NCBI GenBank assembly: GCA_027596035.1
Contig: JADGJA010000122.1
Coordinates: 1-39,826 of the forward strand
Length of the DNA: 39,826 nucleotides
Reading direction: 5' to 3'
Source of the DNA: Thoreauomyces humboldtii
Taxonomy: Eukaryota > Chytridiomycota > Chytridiomycetes > Spizellomycetales > Powellomycetaceae
Shown: positions 9,955 through 21,073 of the stretch, piece by piece
Numbering within the stretch: position 1 is the stretch's first letter
How the letters are laid out: every line of letters begins with the position of its first letter
Notes under the pieces: generated by a model
Told to the model about the DNA's origin: nothing
Seen by the model: the letters and a program-made list of their open reading frames with translations, nothing else
The model's database searches: none
Program-made: the position numbers and the translations under genes

Positions 9955-10600
9955 GAAGGCGACCAGCGCCCGGGGGTGGAACAAACAACCTGCCAAAGAG
10001 AAAGGTGGTGAGCGAATGACAGGTGCGAAAAGGTGACCGAAGAACTTGCCGGATGAGTGTGTGTGAGTGTGTGTGAAGCGCGTTGTGTGATGAGGAAAAG
10101 AGAGGACCAGCCATTCATATGTTTTCCCCAGTGGCTGTGCTGGGAATCCCTTGATCCTGATTGGCCACCAGCGCGTCGTTCCCTCCGTTCGGCTGCATCG
10201 CTAAATGTTGGGGTTTTTGAGGTCGGCCTGGGGTTGGTCTGCTGTAAAGTTGCAGCCCGCGCCAGCGATGGCAACCCCTATGTGATCGCTACACAACCGA
10301 ACCGAGAGCGCGGAAGAAGTTTGCCAACTCGGGGCTAATGAACGTTCCAAGTATAGCTTAATTGACCCTGGCACGGCCACTTCCTCTTTCCCCGTTGTCT
10401 TCCGCACACTACTCATCACGCACATCTCTTCGCAATCTCGACTACACAAACCTTTTTTATCGACGGGTACATAGTACGGGGGTCATCGAGAGACCCCCCA
10501 TTATTACATATCCCAAAATCAGCTGATTCCGATTTCTATTGGCTGAGAAACTGTCATTTTGCTCCAGGTAGGTTGCCACGAACCGTGCACGCTCCGACGA

Positions 10601-10668
10601 GCGCATCTTGGCTACTTGTCGCTCCGAAAACTTGTCGCTCCGAGCGCATCCTGGCTTACGCAAGTAGC
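10601..10668. repeat. Duplicated 14-mer within a hairpin-forming segment
   Basis: ACTTGTCGCTCCGA occurs at 10614-10627 and again at 10630-10643. Flanking words are also duplicated (GCGCATCTTGGCT and GCGCATCCTGGCT). GCTACTTG (10611-10618) is perfectly complementary to CAAGTAGC (10661-10668), so the segment could fold as an 8-bp stem enclosing the duplication. Confidence 0.6.
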
Positions 10669-12794
10669 GACGGAAAACAAAGTTGGGCAACCCCACAGGG
10701 TGCTCTTGCCATTCTGATCGCTATTATAGCGTAGCGATGCGTTCATCTGGCAGCCCCAGCGGCAAAACGCGCAAAAATCGCTGGAATGACGAGGTGTAGC
10801 TCCAAAGGCCTTCCGGGCTGCATATACATAGCCCGACGCGCTCGGGATTATCTACAACTTGTGCAACAAGAACCTCATCGCTAGATTTCTGGCGACCCAG
10901 TCGCCCCGCTGCTGTTGGAATCGCTACGAAAATCAAAACAGAACGCGCAAAAGTTTAGCGATGCAGCCCACCGGCATAGATGCTCTCAGCATAGGTCGGC
11001 GCGTTTCCCTAGGAAATGGACTTTGGAAATTACATGACTTGCCAAGATGCAAAAGTAACCGAAACACAGAGGAGACTCGTGATAGGGCGTGGTACATGTG
11101 GTCTTGAGCCCTCAGACCATGGAGAATGGCAGTAGTCCAGCTCGAAGCCAGTTGGGGGTCGTGAGAGATCTGGGTCAGCGCGCACACTGGACCTCACGCG
11201 CTATGGCTACGGAAGAGTTACCGTATCAATCGGACCGCTTCGATCAGCCGTGTGCCTCGATTGAGCGCTTACAGAGGAGAGCTCCGATTGCGACACCGGT
11301 AGTTGTTATTTCTAGCCTGGTATGGGGAATCTTACAGAATGTGCAAGCGCAGCAGCGCGCAATGGCGGACGTGGTTCCCGAGGATATGCAGCCTACACAT
11401 TCTCCTGAAAGAAGAGATGGTGTGATATTCTCCTGATGGCAGATGTAGCCGTTGAGAGCTTATATCATGGGTGCATTTCAGCTCCTAAGCAAAGTGCTGG
11501 ACGGGCCGTTCCACGATGTTTTGCTTCATGTCAGGTGGATATCAGCTCCCAGAAGGCGCAGGAATCGTTTACGATCGAGCAGTGAAGCTGAAGGTGGACG
11601 CAGTAAAGGTCAAGGGGCTGGCCAGTCACTGACGAAGACTTTGCACCCGTTACCTTCCCAATGGTCATCGCATCGTCGCTCTGGGTGCGTGTGGCCTTCC
11701 ATGTACTCGGATTAGCTGAGAAGGAAGTCGAATCGCATTCGGCTGGAATAAGATGCTCGTACCAGCTTCAACCGATGATCTGGCAGGCTCGGTGACAGCA
11801 GACCGCACAGGACCGCCGTTAAGAAGTCCTCAGTCTTCAGGCTGGACATCATCAGTCAGCAGCTCAAAAGAACGTGAAGTCGACAGAAGATCATCTTCTT
11901 TGGAGCTGCTTGTGTGATGGTCTCCACATCATTTTTAAAGTTTTACGGGAAATCATTCCGACTATCCTAAAATGCTTGTTGAAAAGCAATGATACATGGA
12001 GCCTCAATGCTGTTCTGTATTTCTAAGATGTCGTTTGCGTTGATGGATCTGCAGTCGCTGTACTTTGTGACGTCGAGGGCTTTGGCGGTCATATAGTTGA
12101 CGAAGACTGGCGAAAATTGGAGATGAGGACTTTGATGCGCGGCAAAGTGAGTTACACAACGAAATGAAAGCGAGAGAGCAGCTCAGTTTCCAGGAGGGAG
12201 TTACTCGAGGTACGGTAACCCCCCTGTCGAACGGAAGCGTTGCCATCGGGAGTCGGGAGATGGCTTGAACTGACCCCAGAAAATCGTAAGGTACAGTACA
12301 GTACAAGGACAACGTGAGAGGGCGGCTATGAGCACACGGCATGTACTGTATGAGCGAGACCGGAACGGAAGAGAAAAGGCGAAATCTCGGGCAAGGTGGC
12401 TAAAACTCGGGCAGGCGTCCCGACGGCGCGCGTGGCTCGCACAGCCCTTCCGTTCCGTTCCGGCCTTTCCGCGAATTTGGGCTCGACTTCCCGTCGGCCC
12501 ATCCCGTTACATAAACAAGAACATACCCTCATGTCCTGACGACGCTCCTCATACACCGGCTCTCTTCCTCTTACAAGCTCTACTACTGTGCTCAGTATGT
12601 ATGATACTAAACGGTAGCGTTGGGGGCAACCAGGCCATCTTCCATGGAGATGGTCCCTCGGTAAAGACCGCTGCTGGGAAAGGGCTTTAGCCGCATTTGG
12701 CGCCTCCTCCTCCTCCGCGGTTGCCATGCAGACAGGCAGCTTCTTCCGTTCTTCTCCGTCATATTTTCCCCCACACCCAGCCCTTGTTCCATTT

Positions 12795-12820
12795 CACATT
12801 CACATTACCACATTCACATT
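12795..12820. repeat. CACATT repeats upstream of cytochrome c
   Basis: Four copies of CACATT in 26 bp, 45-70 bp before the cytochrome c ATG, within a CT/CA-rich tract. Pyrimidine-rich tracts just upstream of the start are common in highly expressed fungal genes. It probably lies in the core promoter or 5' leader. Confidence 0.5.
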
Positions 12821-12864
12821 CGCCTTCCCACCCGTATCCCCACTCCACTCGAAACTTTATCACA

Positions 12865-13494
12865 ATGTCCATGCCCGAAGGTACGGTCAGGATTGTTACG
12901 GAAAGGAAGCACCTTGCGGCCTTGCATCGCTGCCTCACCTTCCCCTATTCCTATCGGCCAACTCCGCGCGCAACGCTTTGCAGTCCTCTTGCCTAACGCG
13001 TGGAATTCATGATGCAGGAGGAGACGCTACCAAGGGAGCTAAGCTCTTCAAGACCCGTTGCGCCCAGTGCCACGTTGTCGAGGCCGTAAGCTTTTTCTTC
13101 TTTTTTGTGAACCGACCCCCCATTCTAGAGTTTGACTGAACCTTTTTTACCGTCCGTTCTCTCGCGCAGGGCCAACCCCACAAGGTCGGGCCAAATCTCC
13201 ACGGCCTCTTTGGACGCACGTCCGGAACCGCCGAGGGATTCTCCTACTCTGCTGCCATGACCAAGAAGCAGGTCAAGTGGGACGAGAACCAAATGTTCAC
13301 CTACCTCGAGAACCCCAAGAAGTTCGTTCCCGGGGTAATGTGGCATGTCAGGCAATCTTGATCGCTCATCACCTTTTGATGTTGACCCTCTTTTTTTCCT
13401 TGTTCATCTTCAGACCAAGATGGTGTTCGCCGGTCTCAAGAAACCCGCGGACCGTGCCGATCTCATCACGTACCTCAAGGAGGCCACCGCTTGA
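12865..13494 (+). CDS. CYC1: Cytochrome c
   Basis: Four exons: 12865-12880, 13018-13085, 13170-13334 and 13414-13494 (introns 137, 84 and 79 nt), giving 109 residues, normal for fungal cytochrome c. It is the soluble haem protein of the mitochondrial intermembrane space that carries electrons from complex III to complex IV. The haem-binding motif CAQCH follows KLFKTR. The [14 protein letters not shown] segment follows, and the axial methionine sits in [11 protein letters not shown], within the [11 protein letters not shown]...GTKM region typical of the family. The first exon encodes only MSMPE plus one base; a very short first exon with a phase-1 intron is supported because it yields PEGGDATKG. 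The ATG at 12865 is followed by a second in-frame ATG at 12871. Confidence 0.97.
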
Positions 13495-14155
13495 ACGCTC
13501 TCCCGTCTTTCTTTATAATCTTCCCCATCTGCCTCTCACCCCACATATGCGTCTGGCGTTCACACAATAGAAGTGATCGCGTCGCAGACTTCTTTTTAAA
13601 TCGATCTCGCTTATCGATCCACAGAAGACCCTCAAATCGTGAACGGATATGACCGCTTACATTCCTTGTTCACATACACCTCTATTGATTCGATGTGCCG
13701 GAAGGATGCGGGAGGTTGCAGCCCGACCTTGTCGGCTTGTCGTAGGATTCTGATCGCATGGGAGTCTTCGGGGGCGTTGGGCTTTTCAAGCCATGCCACG
13801 GGCATACTCGACAGCCCGATGCTCCTCTTTTTCGCAACGATGGGACGAGGGGTTCTTTGCATGGCATCATCATGGATCGGCCCCATGTTCAGCGTTCGGA
13901 TCGAGGCGCTTCTTTCTTGGAGCCTGCAACTTTCCGTGACGAATGACACCTATAAGCCTGTCAGCGCCTGTCAAAGTTGCGAGTGCTCGTCCTTGCCCAA
14001 TGCTCTGTCGAGACCCCGTGGCGGCTACCATCGAGGCGAAGGCTCAATAGGTTAACGGTGCTTTGATTCAAAAACAAATGTACATGTAAAGAGACGGAAT
14101 GGTCCGGAGAAGGTGAAGAAGGAAAGGCAGCATATAGGAATGAAAAGCGATGACA
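13495..14155. other. Intergenic, convergent 3' ends
   Basis: About 660 bases between the cytochrome c stop and the stop of the PAPS reductase gene on the other strand. Overlapping open frames of about 105-138 codons exist on both strands at 13632-14055; they match no family I know and neither is favoured. Nothing is called. Confidence 0.45.
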
Positions 14156-15139
14156 TTACGACGTTGCCGCGACAGCGACGGCGACGGCGACGTTGGACGT
14201 CTCCACCACGTCGACGTCGTTGGTGATGCCGAGGGCCGCCAGCGTCTCCCTCTTCTTCTTGGCCGCCACGAAGCTCGACCTCATCTTCAGGTAATCCTTG
14301 TGGAGTCCGCACTCTGTCTTCTCCTGACCCCTCCACCTCCCGCCCCTCTCGTCCTCCCCCTCCCGGGTGGGTTGGGTCGAGTGGACGTCGCCGATCGACT
14401 TGTAGCCCCTGTCGATCAGCGGGTTGTAGGGCACGTCCTCCCTCCTGACGTAGTCCCACACGGCGTCGTAGTCCCAGTCGGCCAGGGCGTTGACCTTGAC
14501 CATGGGAGGGTGCCTCGAGTCGTCGAGCTCGAGGACGGGGATGTCGCCTCGATCCCCTCGCTGGGACCTCCGTCGACCGGTGAAGTAGGCTCGGACGTCG
14601 AGGTCCGAGTAGGCTCGACGGGCGGGTTCCACCTTGACGAGGTAGTCGTAGATGTCGGCGTCCGTGTCCCACAGGTTCGGACCGTGACGGGCGGCAAAGT
14701 CGGCGGACGACGTGCTGTCCTGAGGTCGGTAGACGTGGAGGGGTGCCTCGTACCGCGCCGACGCCCGTTCGGCCAGCTGGAGGGTCTCGGGAAAGTGGTG
14801 GAGGGTGTCGATGAAGATGAGAGGCACCGGGTGCTTGGATGGTGCGTCTCTGGACGAGGTCGATGGCCTGGACAGCTTGTTGATCATGTCGAGGATGACG
14901 AGACCGGTCAGACCAAAGGCGGTGGTCTGGTAAAGACCGGGGAGAGAGATCAACGCCCATTCGATGATCTTCTGAGGTTCCAGGCCGGCCAGCTTGGCAT
15001 TCAGATGAGCGATGTAGGCAGCATTAAAGACGTGTGCCGATGGTGTTGCTGGAATTGGAGCTGGGAGGTCGACGGTGGAGACGGAGGATGACGAGGACGA
15101 CCGTCCGTGACTAGAAGTCTCGTCGATGGAGGGAGACAT
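14156..15139 (-). CDS. MET16: Phosphoadenylyl-sulfate (PAPS) reductase
   Basis: Single exon, 327 residues. It reduces PAPS to sulfite using thioredoxin, a step of assimilatory sulfate reduction in the cytosol. The core shows the family fold and motifs: the FGLTGLVILDMI loop in place of the usual SFG(A/L)xGxVxLDM, then PLIFIDTLHHFPET, the KVEPARRAY and ALADWDYDAVWDYVRREDVPYNPL segments, YKSIGDVHSTQP, and the catalytic KTECGLH near the C-terminus with its redox cysteine around residue 277. No second cysteine pair of the plant-type APS reductase is visible, supporting PAPS specificity. The N-terminus is Ser-rich. The last residues are an odd Val-Ala repeat (NVAVAVAVAATS) made by a GACGGC-type repeat. 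A sulfate transporter lies 11 kb to the right. Confidence 0.93.
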   Translation of the reverse strand: MSPSIDETSSHGRSSSSSSVSTVDLPAPIPATPSAHVFNAAYIAHLNAKLAGLEPQKIIEWALISLPGLYQTTAFGLTGLVILDMINKLSRPSTSSRDAPSKHPVPLIFIDTLHHFPETLQLAERASARYEAPLHVYRPQDSTSSADFAARHGPNLWDTDADIYDYLVKVEPARRAYSDLDVRAYFTGRRRSQRGDRGDIPVLELDDSRHPPMVKVNALADWDYDAVWDYVRREDVPYNPLIDRGYKSIGDVHSTQPTREGEDERGGRWRGQEKTECGLHKDYLKMRSSFVAAKKKRETLAALGITNDVDVVETSNVAVAVAVAATS

Positions 15140-16381
15140 GTCGGGTCGCAGAGCCTTCGCTGTGAGGAGGTGCGTTGAGTGGAGTGTGTCAAGATGTCTC
15201 TGCTTTCAAGACTATTCGCCGGCGATGAAGCTACGTATAAGATAGGGAGTTGGGAAGCCGTTCGCTTCTCTCTCTACGCTTCGTCTCTAGTTATATGATT
15301 CATCTCCATTTGTCACCCCGTGTGCTACCTCCCGTAACGCCGAAAGGTGAACCCAACTGGGAGATCTCTGGAAATGACGGACGACGGCATAGCGGATTAG
15401 ACAGCGAAATCGCGCAATCCCCATCTTGTACTTCTTCCCGCAGCGTCGGTGGCTTGTCACGCCATATTGCCCTCGCTCTTTACCACCACCACCACCCGGA
15501 AAAGGCGTCCGGGAAGGTCGGACACTTTGTCTGCCATGATAGAGAATCGCAAACCTTTCCCGCGCTTTCCCCAAACCAGCATCGTGCCATCTTCCTGCTG
15601 CTAAACATGCAGAAGTGCTTCGATCCTCAGTATCATTGCAGATTCGGAATCGGGAGAGGATTCTGCATCAGCCCCTGACTTGTTCGACTTTTCGAGGGCT
15701 TCTCCGGGGCGGGGGAGCGTGCCAAAGGTCGCTGTGCTGAAATCAACCTACTTGTACGCGGAAGCTTGTGAGTTTCACGAAAGGGCCTGATCGCGCCTCA
15801 AATTCACGTGTCTTGTCAAGGCGATGCTGCTCTAGTATTCTGCTGGTTCAGATTTGGCCTAGGAGCGGTAGCTGGTACCTTTTTTTTTTGACGATGAAGC
15901 AGAAGTCACCTGTGAAGGACCAGAAACAGTATCGGTGGCGAGCGGGTTGTGGTGGATGTCAAAGGACCCGGGCGTCAAAGTTCCTCCATAACTTCTGGAA
16001 TCGGGTTGCAGGACGGCAGAGTGCGGGATTCAGAATTACCATCCGGGAGGACAGTCAGGAGCCGTGGATCGGCGTGGGTTGCGATAAAGCGTATCGAGAC
16101 CAGGCGTATCCGTGGTGGGCGGACACCACTTTCCAGAACGAAAGAACACGACACCCCGTCATTGTTGAGGGGGCCTCCCAGCGTCGCAGTCCCAAGTCAG
16201 GCAGCTTCTTACCCGGTATCGGTGACTCTGCGGGTGGAGGCTCTACAGGGCCCAAGATTTTCAAGATTGGGATAACGAGCATCGTTTGGAAGCGATAAAG
16301 AGGATCAGAGTGATGGGGGGCGCGGGGAGTTTGGGAAAAAAGAAGATGAGAACCGGCTACACAACTTTATGTAGCCCGCTA
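15140..16381. other. Intergenic, nothing confidently coding
   Basis: About 1.2 kb between the PAPS reductase start and the HBS1 stop. Plus-strand open frames at 15250-15678 and 15894-16298 have no recognised motif. A run of ten T at about 15880 may be a 3' or promoter element. The left part must contain the PAPS reductase promoter. Sulfur-regulatory sites of the Met4/Cbf1 type (CACGTG) were not found. Confidence 0.4.
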
Positions 16382-19300
16382 CTATATTACATCCTCGCTA
16401 CCCGAACCAGCCTTCTCGTATGCAAGGATCTCCATCACTGCGAGCAAAAGAAACAAGGGTCAGCCTGGTGATGCTGCGGCTCCTCCATAACTATCGGGTA
16501 ACTCACCAACGCCGCCAGCGACCGTCACCATTCCGCTGCGGAGCAGGAATCGGCCGAGCTCCTTGCTGTTTCTAAACAAATCTAGACACACGGGCCGAGT
16601 CGTCTTGATTTCCACCAGAGCCGTCACGTTGCGTGGCAGTGCGCGAGGGTTCTTCTTGATGACCTCGTTGGTGGTGCGGTTGAGCAAGGCACGCAAGCGC
16701 GTTATGGTCGCCTGTTCTGTGAGAGATTGATGGTGCAGAACAACCTGCAGACTGGAATAAGTCATGGCACGGTGGGCATCGGTGCGCAGAGACATACCGG
16801 CACGCCGATGGTCAGGGGGATCTCGATGTCGAATGTGACGATCTGTGCTAAAAAGTGAGTGGTGATAGGAACCGGAGATGATGGATCGCAGAGGATGCTT
16901 CCGATGCTGGCTCAAATGAATCAGTATGGAGCGTGGAAGATCATGTTGCTCGCCCGCGCGCTCACTTGATGTGTGTGATGTCGACCCCTGACAGGCTGAG
17001 GAGAACGTTGTCCCCCGCCGCCGCCCACTTGACGCTTTCTTCAGCGACTTCCAGAGCTGTCGTCAAGATAGCAAGAGTCAGAAAAGTGACGCCAGGAAGT
17101 GCTCACGGTGATCCTTACCTTTGACCATTCCGACCTCATTTATGGGCAGTACGAGTACCGACTCTCCGATCTGCACGCTTCCGCCTTCTATCCTCCCGCT
17201 TACCGACACGGCGCCTCCCCCTCCGCCAGCTGCGATACCACCTTTGAAGTAGTCGGAGATCGACAGGCGGAAAGGTTTATCAATCGGTCGTTCTGGCGGA
17301 TCGAATGCGTCTAAAAATCGGGAAAGATGACGATGTTAGCGGAAGAACTTCCCCGGATTGGATACCAAAACGCGCAAACCGATTTGAGAAACCAGCGTTG
17401 GTCCCGAATACCATGCGTTGAGACCGGCAGCGGTGCGTTTCAACAGGTTCTCTCCGGTAAAACCACTGGTCGGAACAAACCAGAGCTTCTGCTTGCGGAA
17501 GCCGACTTGCGTCAGAAAGGTCGTGAGCTTTGCGGAGATCGCGTCAAAGCGAGCTTTGTTCCAGTCGACAACGTCCAACTTGTTGATGGCGACGATCAAC
17601 TGCTGGACCCCCAAACTTCGGATGAGAACTGCGTGTTCTCGAGTTTGACCGCCAAAATCGAAGCCCGTTTCAAACTCGCCGGGGGTAGCGTCAACGACGA
17701 GAATGGCCACGTCGGCCTATGGAACAGTGAGGGGTAAGCCTATTACCTGAATACGTGGAATAAAGGGTAGATCGCACCTGAGACGCGCCGCTCATCATGT
17801 TTGGCACAAAGTCTCTATGTCCGGGAGCGTCCAGTAGCGTGAACTTGCGGTGCTCCGTTTGGAACTTTGTTATGGCAACATCGATGGTCACACCTCTGCA
17901 TGATGTCCGGAATCAGCTCACGAAGGTGGCAACGAACCAGGGATGCGGACCAACCGGCTGCGTTCTTCTTCCGTCTCATCAAGAACCCATGCATACGCGA
18001 AGCTTCCCTTTTTCATCTTCTCAGCGTCCCGCTCGAATTTCTTCATGGAACGATCCGATACTTCGCCGAGGAGATACAGTAGATGCCCCATAAGCGTACT
18101 TTTCCCGGCATCCACGTGGCCTGCATCCTAAGATATTAACGAATAGTGCGAGAACTCAGCCGGATAACAGGGCACTTACCAACAACCACTAGATTCAAAG
18201 TTTCTTTATCGGCGTTACGCCTTTTGTACTCGTCCGTGATGTTGATCCGCTTCATCTTCGGGCTACTTTTTACGCTGTTGGTGCTACTAGTTTTGGCCAT
18301 GGACGGCACTTGAAGCGAGGATCCCTTCGCTGGGGTGGACGCCGAGCGGGAGATATCCGGGGGTGGCCGAAGTCTTGGTCGGCTTTCGGAAGCGAACCCC
18401 AGGCTGCTCATGTCGGACTGCAGTTGATCTCTCGGGTCGGACTCTTCTACGGTTGGTTTTTGATTCGGAGGGGGGACGGTTTTGACGGAAGGTGGCTTCG
18501 TTAAAATGGTCTTGGATGAATGAGATTTGGCTGAAATGAAGATAGCATCTACTCAGCAAAAGTAGAAGTGGCTTATCACAAGACCATGCTATCTCACCCT
18601 GTGTGCTCTGCAATCTGGCCTTGGCAACCACGTCGTCTGGACTTGGGGAGTCGAATCGGAACGGCTGCACGTTCTCTCCAGTAGCTAGAGGGACCGACGA
18701 AGACACAGAAACCACGAGATCAGTGCGCAGGTCAGTGAGCGCAGGAAGGGCTTCAGTTGTGAAGAACTCCGCAAAGGTCGAGGGCGCAGCAGTCAGTGGA
18801 GCTAATGTTGCATTATTGGTGCCAGGAACGCTCGTGAAGATCGAATGAGTCGGTCCCCGAGGTAATATTGACGTCTTAGTTGCCGAAGTAGATTGCGGTG
18901 CTAGCGGATTGGATACTGGTACCATTGGCACAGCGAACGAAGTAACAGACCGAGGTTCTCGCTGTAACGCGCCCACTTGGTTGTTGGGGGCCACAAGCCC
19001 ATTGAAGGTTCCTGACCAGGAGACCTTTGGAGCTGCAGGGCTTCCGAGCGCAGCTAGTGCGGTTTTTATGGCATCTGCTCCGCTCATCGCTGTTGATGGT
19101 AGACTCTTCTGAACTGACGGGAGTGTCCCGATTATTCCTTTGCCTAGATTTCCCAAATGTGATGCATTAAAGTTCGCGAGGCCGGCCGGATCCTGTGTTT
19201 TGGATTCCGTTGATTTCGCGGTCCCCATGGAGAGATTGCCCTTGTTCTCAAAGAGACTTGAAAGCGAGAGCTTTGAAGCTGCGGTCCCCGGATTACCCAG

Positions 19301-20802
19301 AAGTGAGCCGCTGCCGCTTTGAACGAGACCAGACAAAGAAAGTTTGGACGCATTTGGCGCAAGGGACGAACCAAGAGGCGAGCCTAAAGGTTGGATCTGC
19401 AGGGAGCTCAAGCCTCTCAAGATTGGCGAGGGCAAATCCTGTGTTTGTTGTTGACCATGGCCGCCACGATGCACGTCAATTCCAGCGTTGATCTTGCCAA
19501 AAGGCATGTACGGGGCGGAAGGTTCTTTCGAAAACACGGTGGGTTGCACGGGACCTGCAAGAAGACTGGCAAGACTGGAGGATGCCGGAGATGTCTTGTT
19601 TGGGAATGAAGTGTTAAGCAACGATTTGGCTTCGCCAGCTGCCGCGCTCAACGCTTTAGATAATGGCAGCATGGGGCTGGAAGCGGGAGGAACCCAGCCC
19701 TTCGCTGACTCAAGAATCGTCGAAGATGTAAGAGAAGACGCGATGGAGTTGCCCAAGTTCGCAAGGGCGTTGACGCTAGTTACTGCATCGGATTCGACTG
19801 CTTTGGGCGTTTGAACTTTGGAAGTGCTGGCGTTCGGCTCGGACCGATTCTCTGCCTTCACGGTAGGAATCCGATCTGAACTCTTAAAGGAGCTGGACTC
19901 GATGGCGACCTTCACACGTGGTATGATCACCGGATATACCGTGTGAAATTCCAGACCGTCTTCCTCGCCTTGAGCGATCGTCAGCGTCCCGCCGCGTGGC
20001 TGGACTCCTGGTGAGCGGAGTAAGAGGGTATCTCCAGAGATTGGTCTTGGACTGCCGAGTACCGCGAGCTTGCGATGCGTCTCTGAGCTCACGGCCATAT
20101 GCTGCGGCCCTCGACCATGGATAGGGACGTTCTGAACACATGTGTCTTACCGGTTGTGGGTTTAGCAGCTGCAGCTGCTACTGGGCGGAGGCCGGGAGGT
20201 GGAGCTACTAGTCCAGGGGGTGGTCCGGAACGAGGACCCTGGTCTACGAGAAGTTTCACCTGTCAGAACGAAGGGCGTCGGCTCTCCGCACCCCGCGGAA
20301 CAGGGAATCTGCTGTCCGTACCCAGAAGGACATTGATCGCCATCTCGACGTCGTTCCCTTGTGCCTTCAGCGCTTCGGCGATCTGTTCCTTGCGAAACTC
20401 ACTCCCGACCACTTTAGCGACCTCGTCGAGCAGGTTCACGGCCTGAGCAGGGCTTTGCGCCTTGACAGGGTACGCATCGTCCGATGTGAAGTACGAGTGA
20501 ACCTGAGCGGCGTTCCGATCGTACGTGTACTCGTCTGCCGGAAGAGAAGGCAAAAAGATGGTCGGTGCTCCCTATTCCGGACGAGTGGACGGTCTGTCTC
20601 TTCCTGTATCCACCTTCATTGTAGTCGTCCTCCTCATCGTAGCCGTCCTCTCCGTAATCATCGTCCAGCTCGTCTGCGTGGTGCGAATGCAGGAAGCTTT
20701 GAGGTGAGCGACACGGCAGGGTCAAATGCAAGTGGCAAGGAATGTTGCCCCTGTTTCCGTACCATCTAGATCCAGATTTCGCACTATTCTATGCCGGCTC
20801 AT
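16382..20802 (-). CDS. HBS1: HBS1 translational GTPase (ribosome rescue), with long Ski7-like insert
   Basis: Fourteen exons from 20802 down: 20802-20763, 20673-20614, 20534-20322, 20243-20151, 20082-18598, 18530-18180, 18120-17955, 17895-17778, 17716-17380, 17310-17119, 17056-16966, 16906-16798, 16744-16507 and 16437-16382. Phases close, giving 1182 residues. Hbs1 binds GTP with Dom34/Pelota and releases stalled ribosomes for no-go and non-stop decay. It opens [15 protein letters not shown], and the helical HBS1 N-domain follows ([18 protein letters not shown]). GTPase motifs are [14 protein letters not shown] and NKLD; the beta-barrel domains end with GVDITHINIGSILC and [16 protein letters not shown]. 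It is far longer than usual (about 600-700) because exon 5 adds 495 low-complexity residues. Divergent from CDC50. Confidence 0.95.
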
Positions 20803-21073
20803 TGCGAGGTACAGATATATACCCTTGTGTTTGTGTCCTACTATGATACTTGCGACTTGTTGCACTGGGTGAGTGACGCACAGGACTGTGATGATGAAGG
20901 GCGAACTTGCGATCCGTGACTGTGCCCCAGCTGGCGTAAATCAGCTACGCGCGCCGCCCCCCAATCGACCTCGTTGCGCTGGGACCCGACCGACTTGACC
21001 CTTCTTCCCATTGGGATCAGGAGGGCACCCACCCCGCTTGAACCACAAGAGACATAGACGCAGCGAAACGACC

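Larger units (their letters stand above)
9203..12864. other. Gene-poor stretch with simple and inverted repeats
   Basis: This 3.7-kb stretch has no open frame with recognisable motifs on either strand. It holds a hexamer tandem repeat (9907-9954), GT-rich simple sequence (about 10053-10090), a cluster of short direct and inverted repeats (10600-10965) and, at its right end, the cytochrome c promoter. Short open frames around 11089-11436 and 11452-11715 have amino-acid-like composition but match nothing I know. An untranslated RNA gene or a decayed mobile element is possible but not shown. Confidence 0.45.

Noticed and set aside
9834..10274. Open frames with Trp-Thr, Asp-Leu or Ser-Arg runs
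   Set aside because: These are translations of the hexamer repeat in different frames; there is no other support for coding.
11089..11715. Two plus-strand open frames (115 and 87 codons)
   Set aside because: No start context, motif or splice continuation; they lie in a gene-poor region, and chance frames of this size are common here.
14052..15091. Long open frames on both strands over the PAPS reductase gene
   Set aside because: They are shadows of the GC-rich reductase frame, with Arg/Pro or Val/Asp-rich translations and no motifs.
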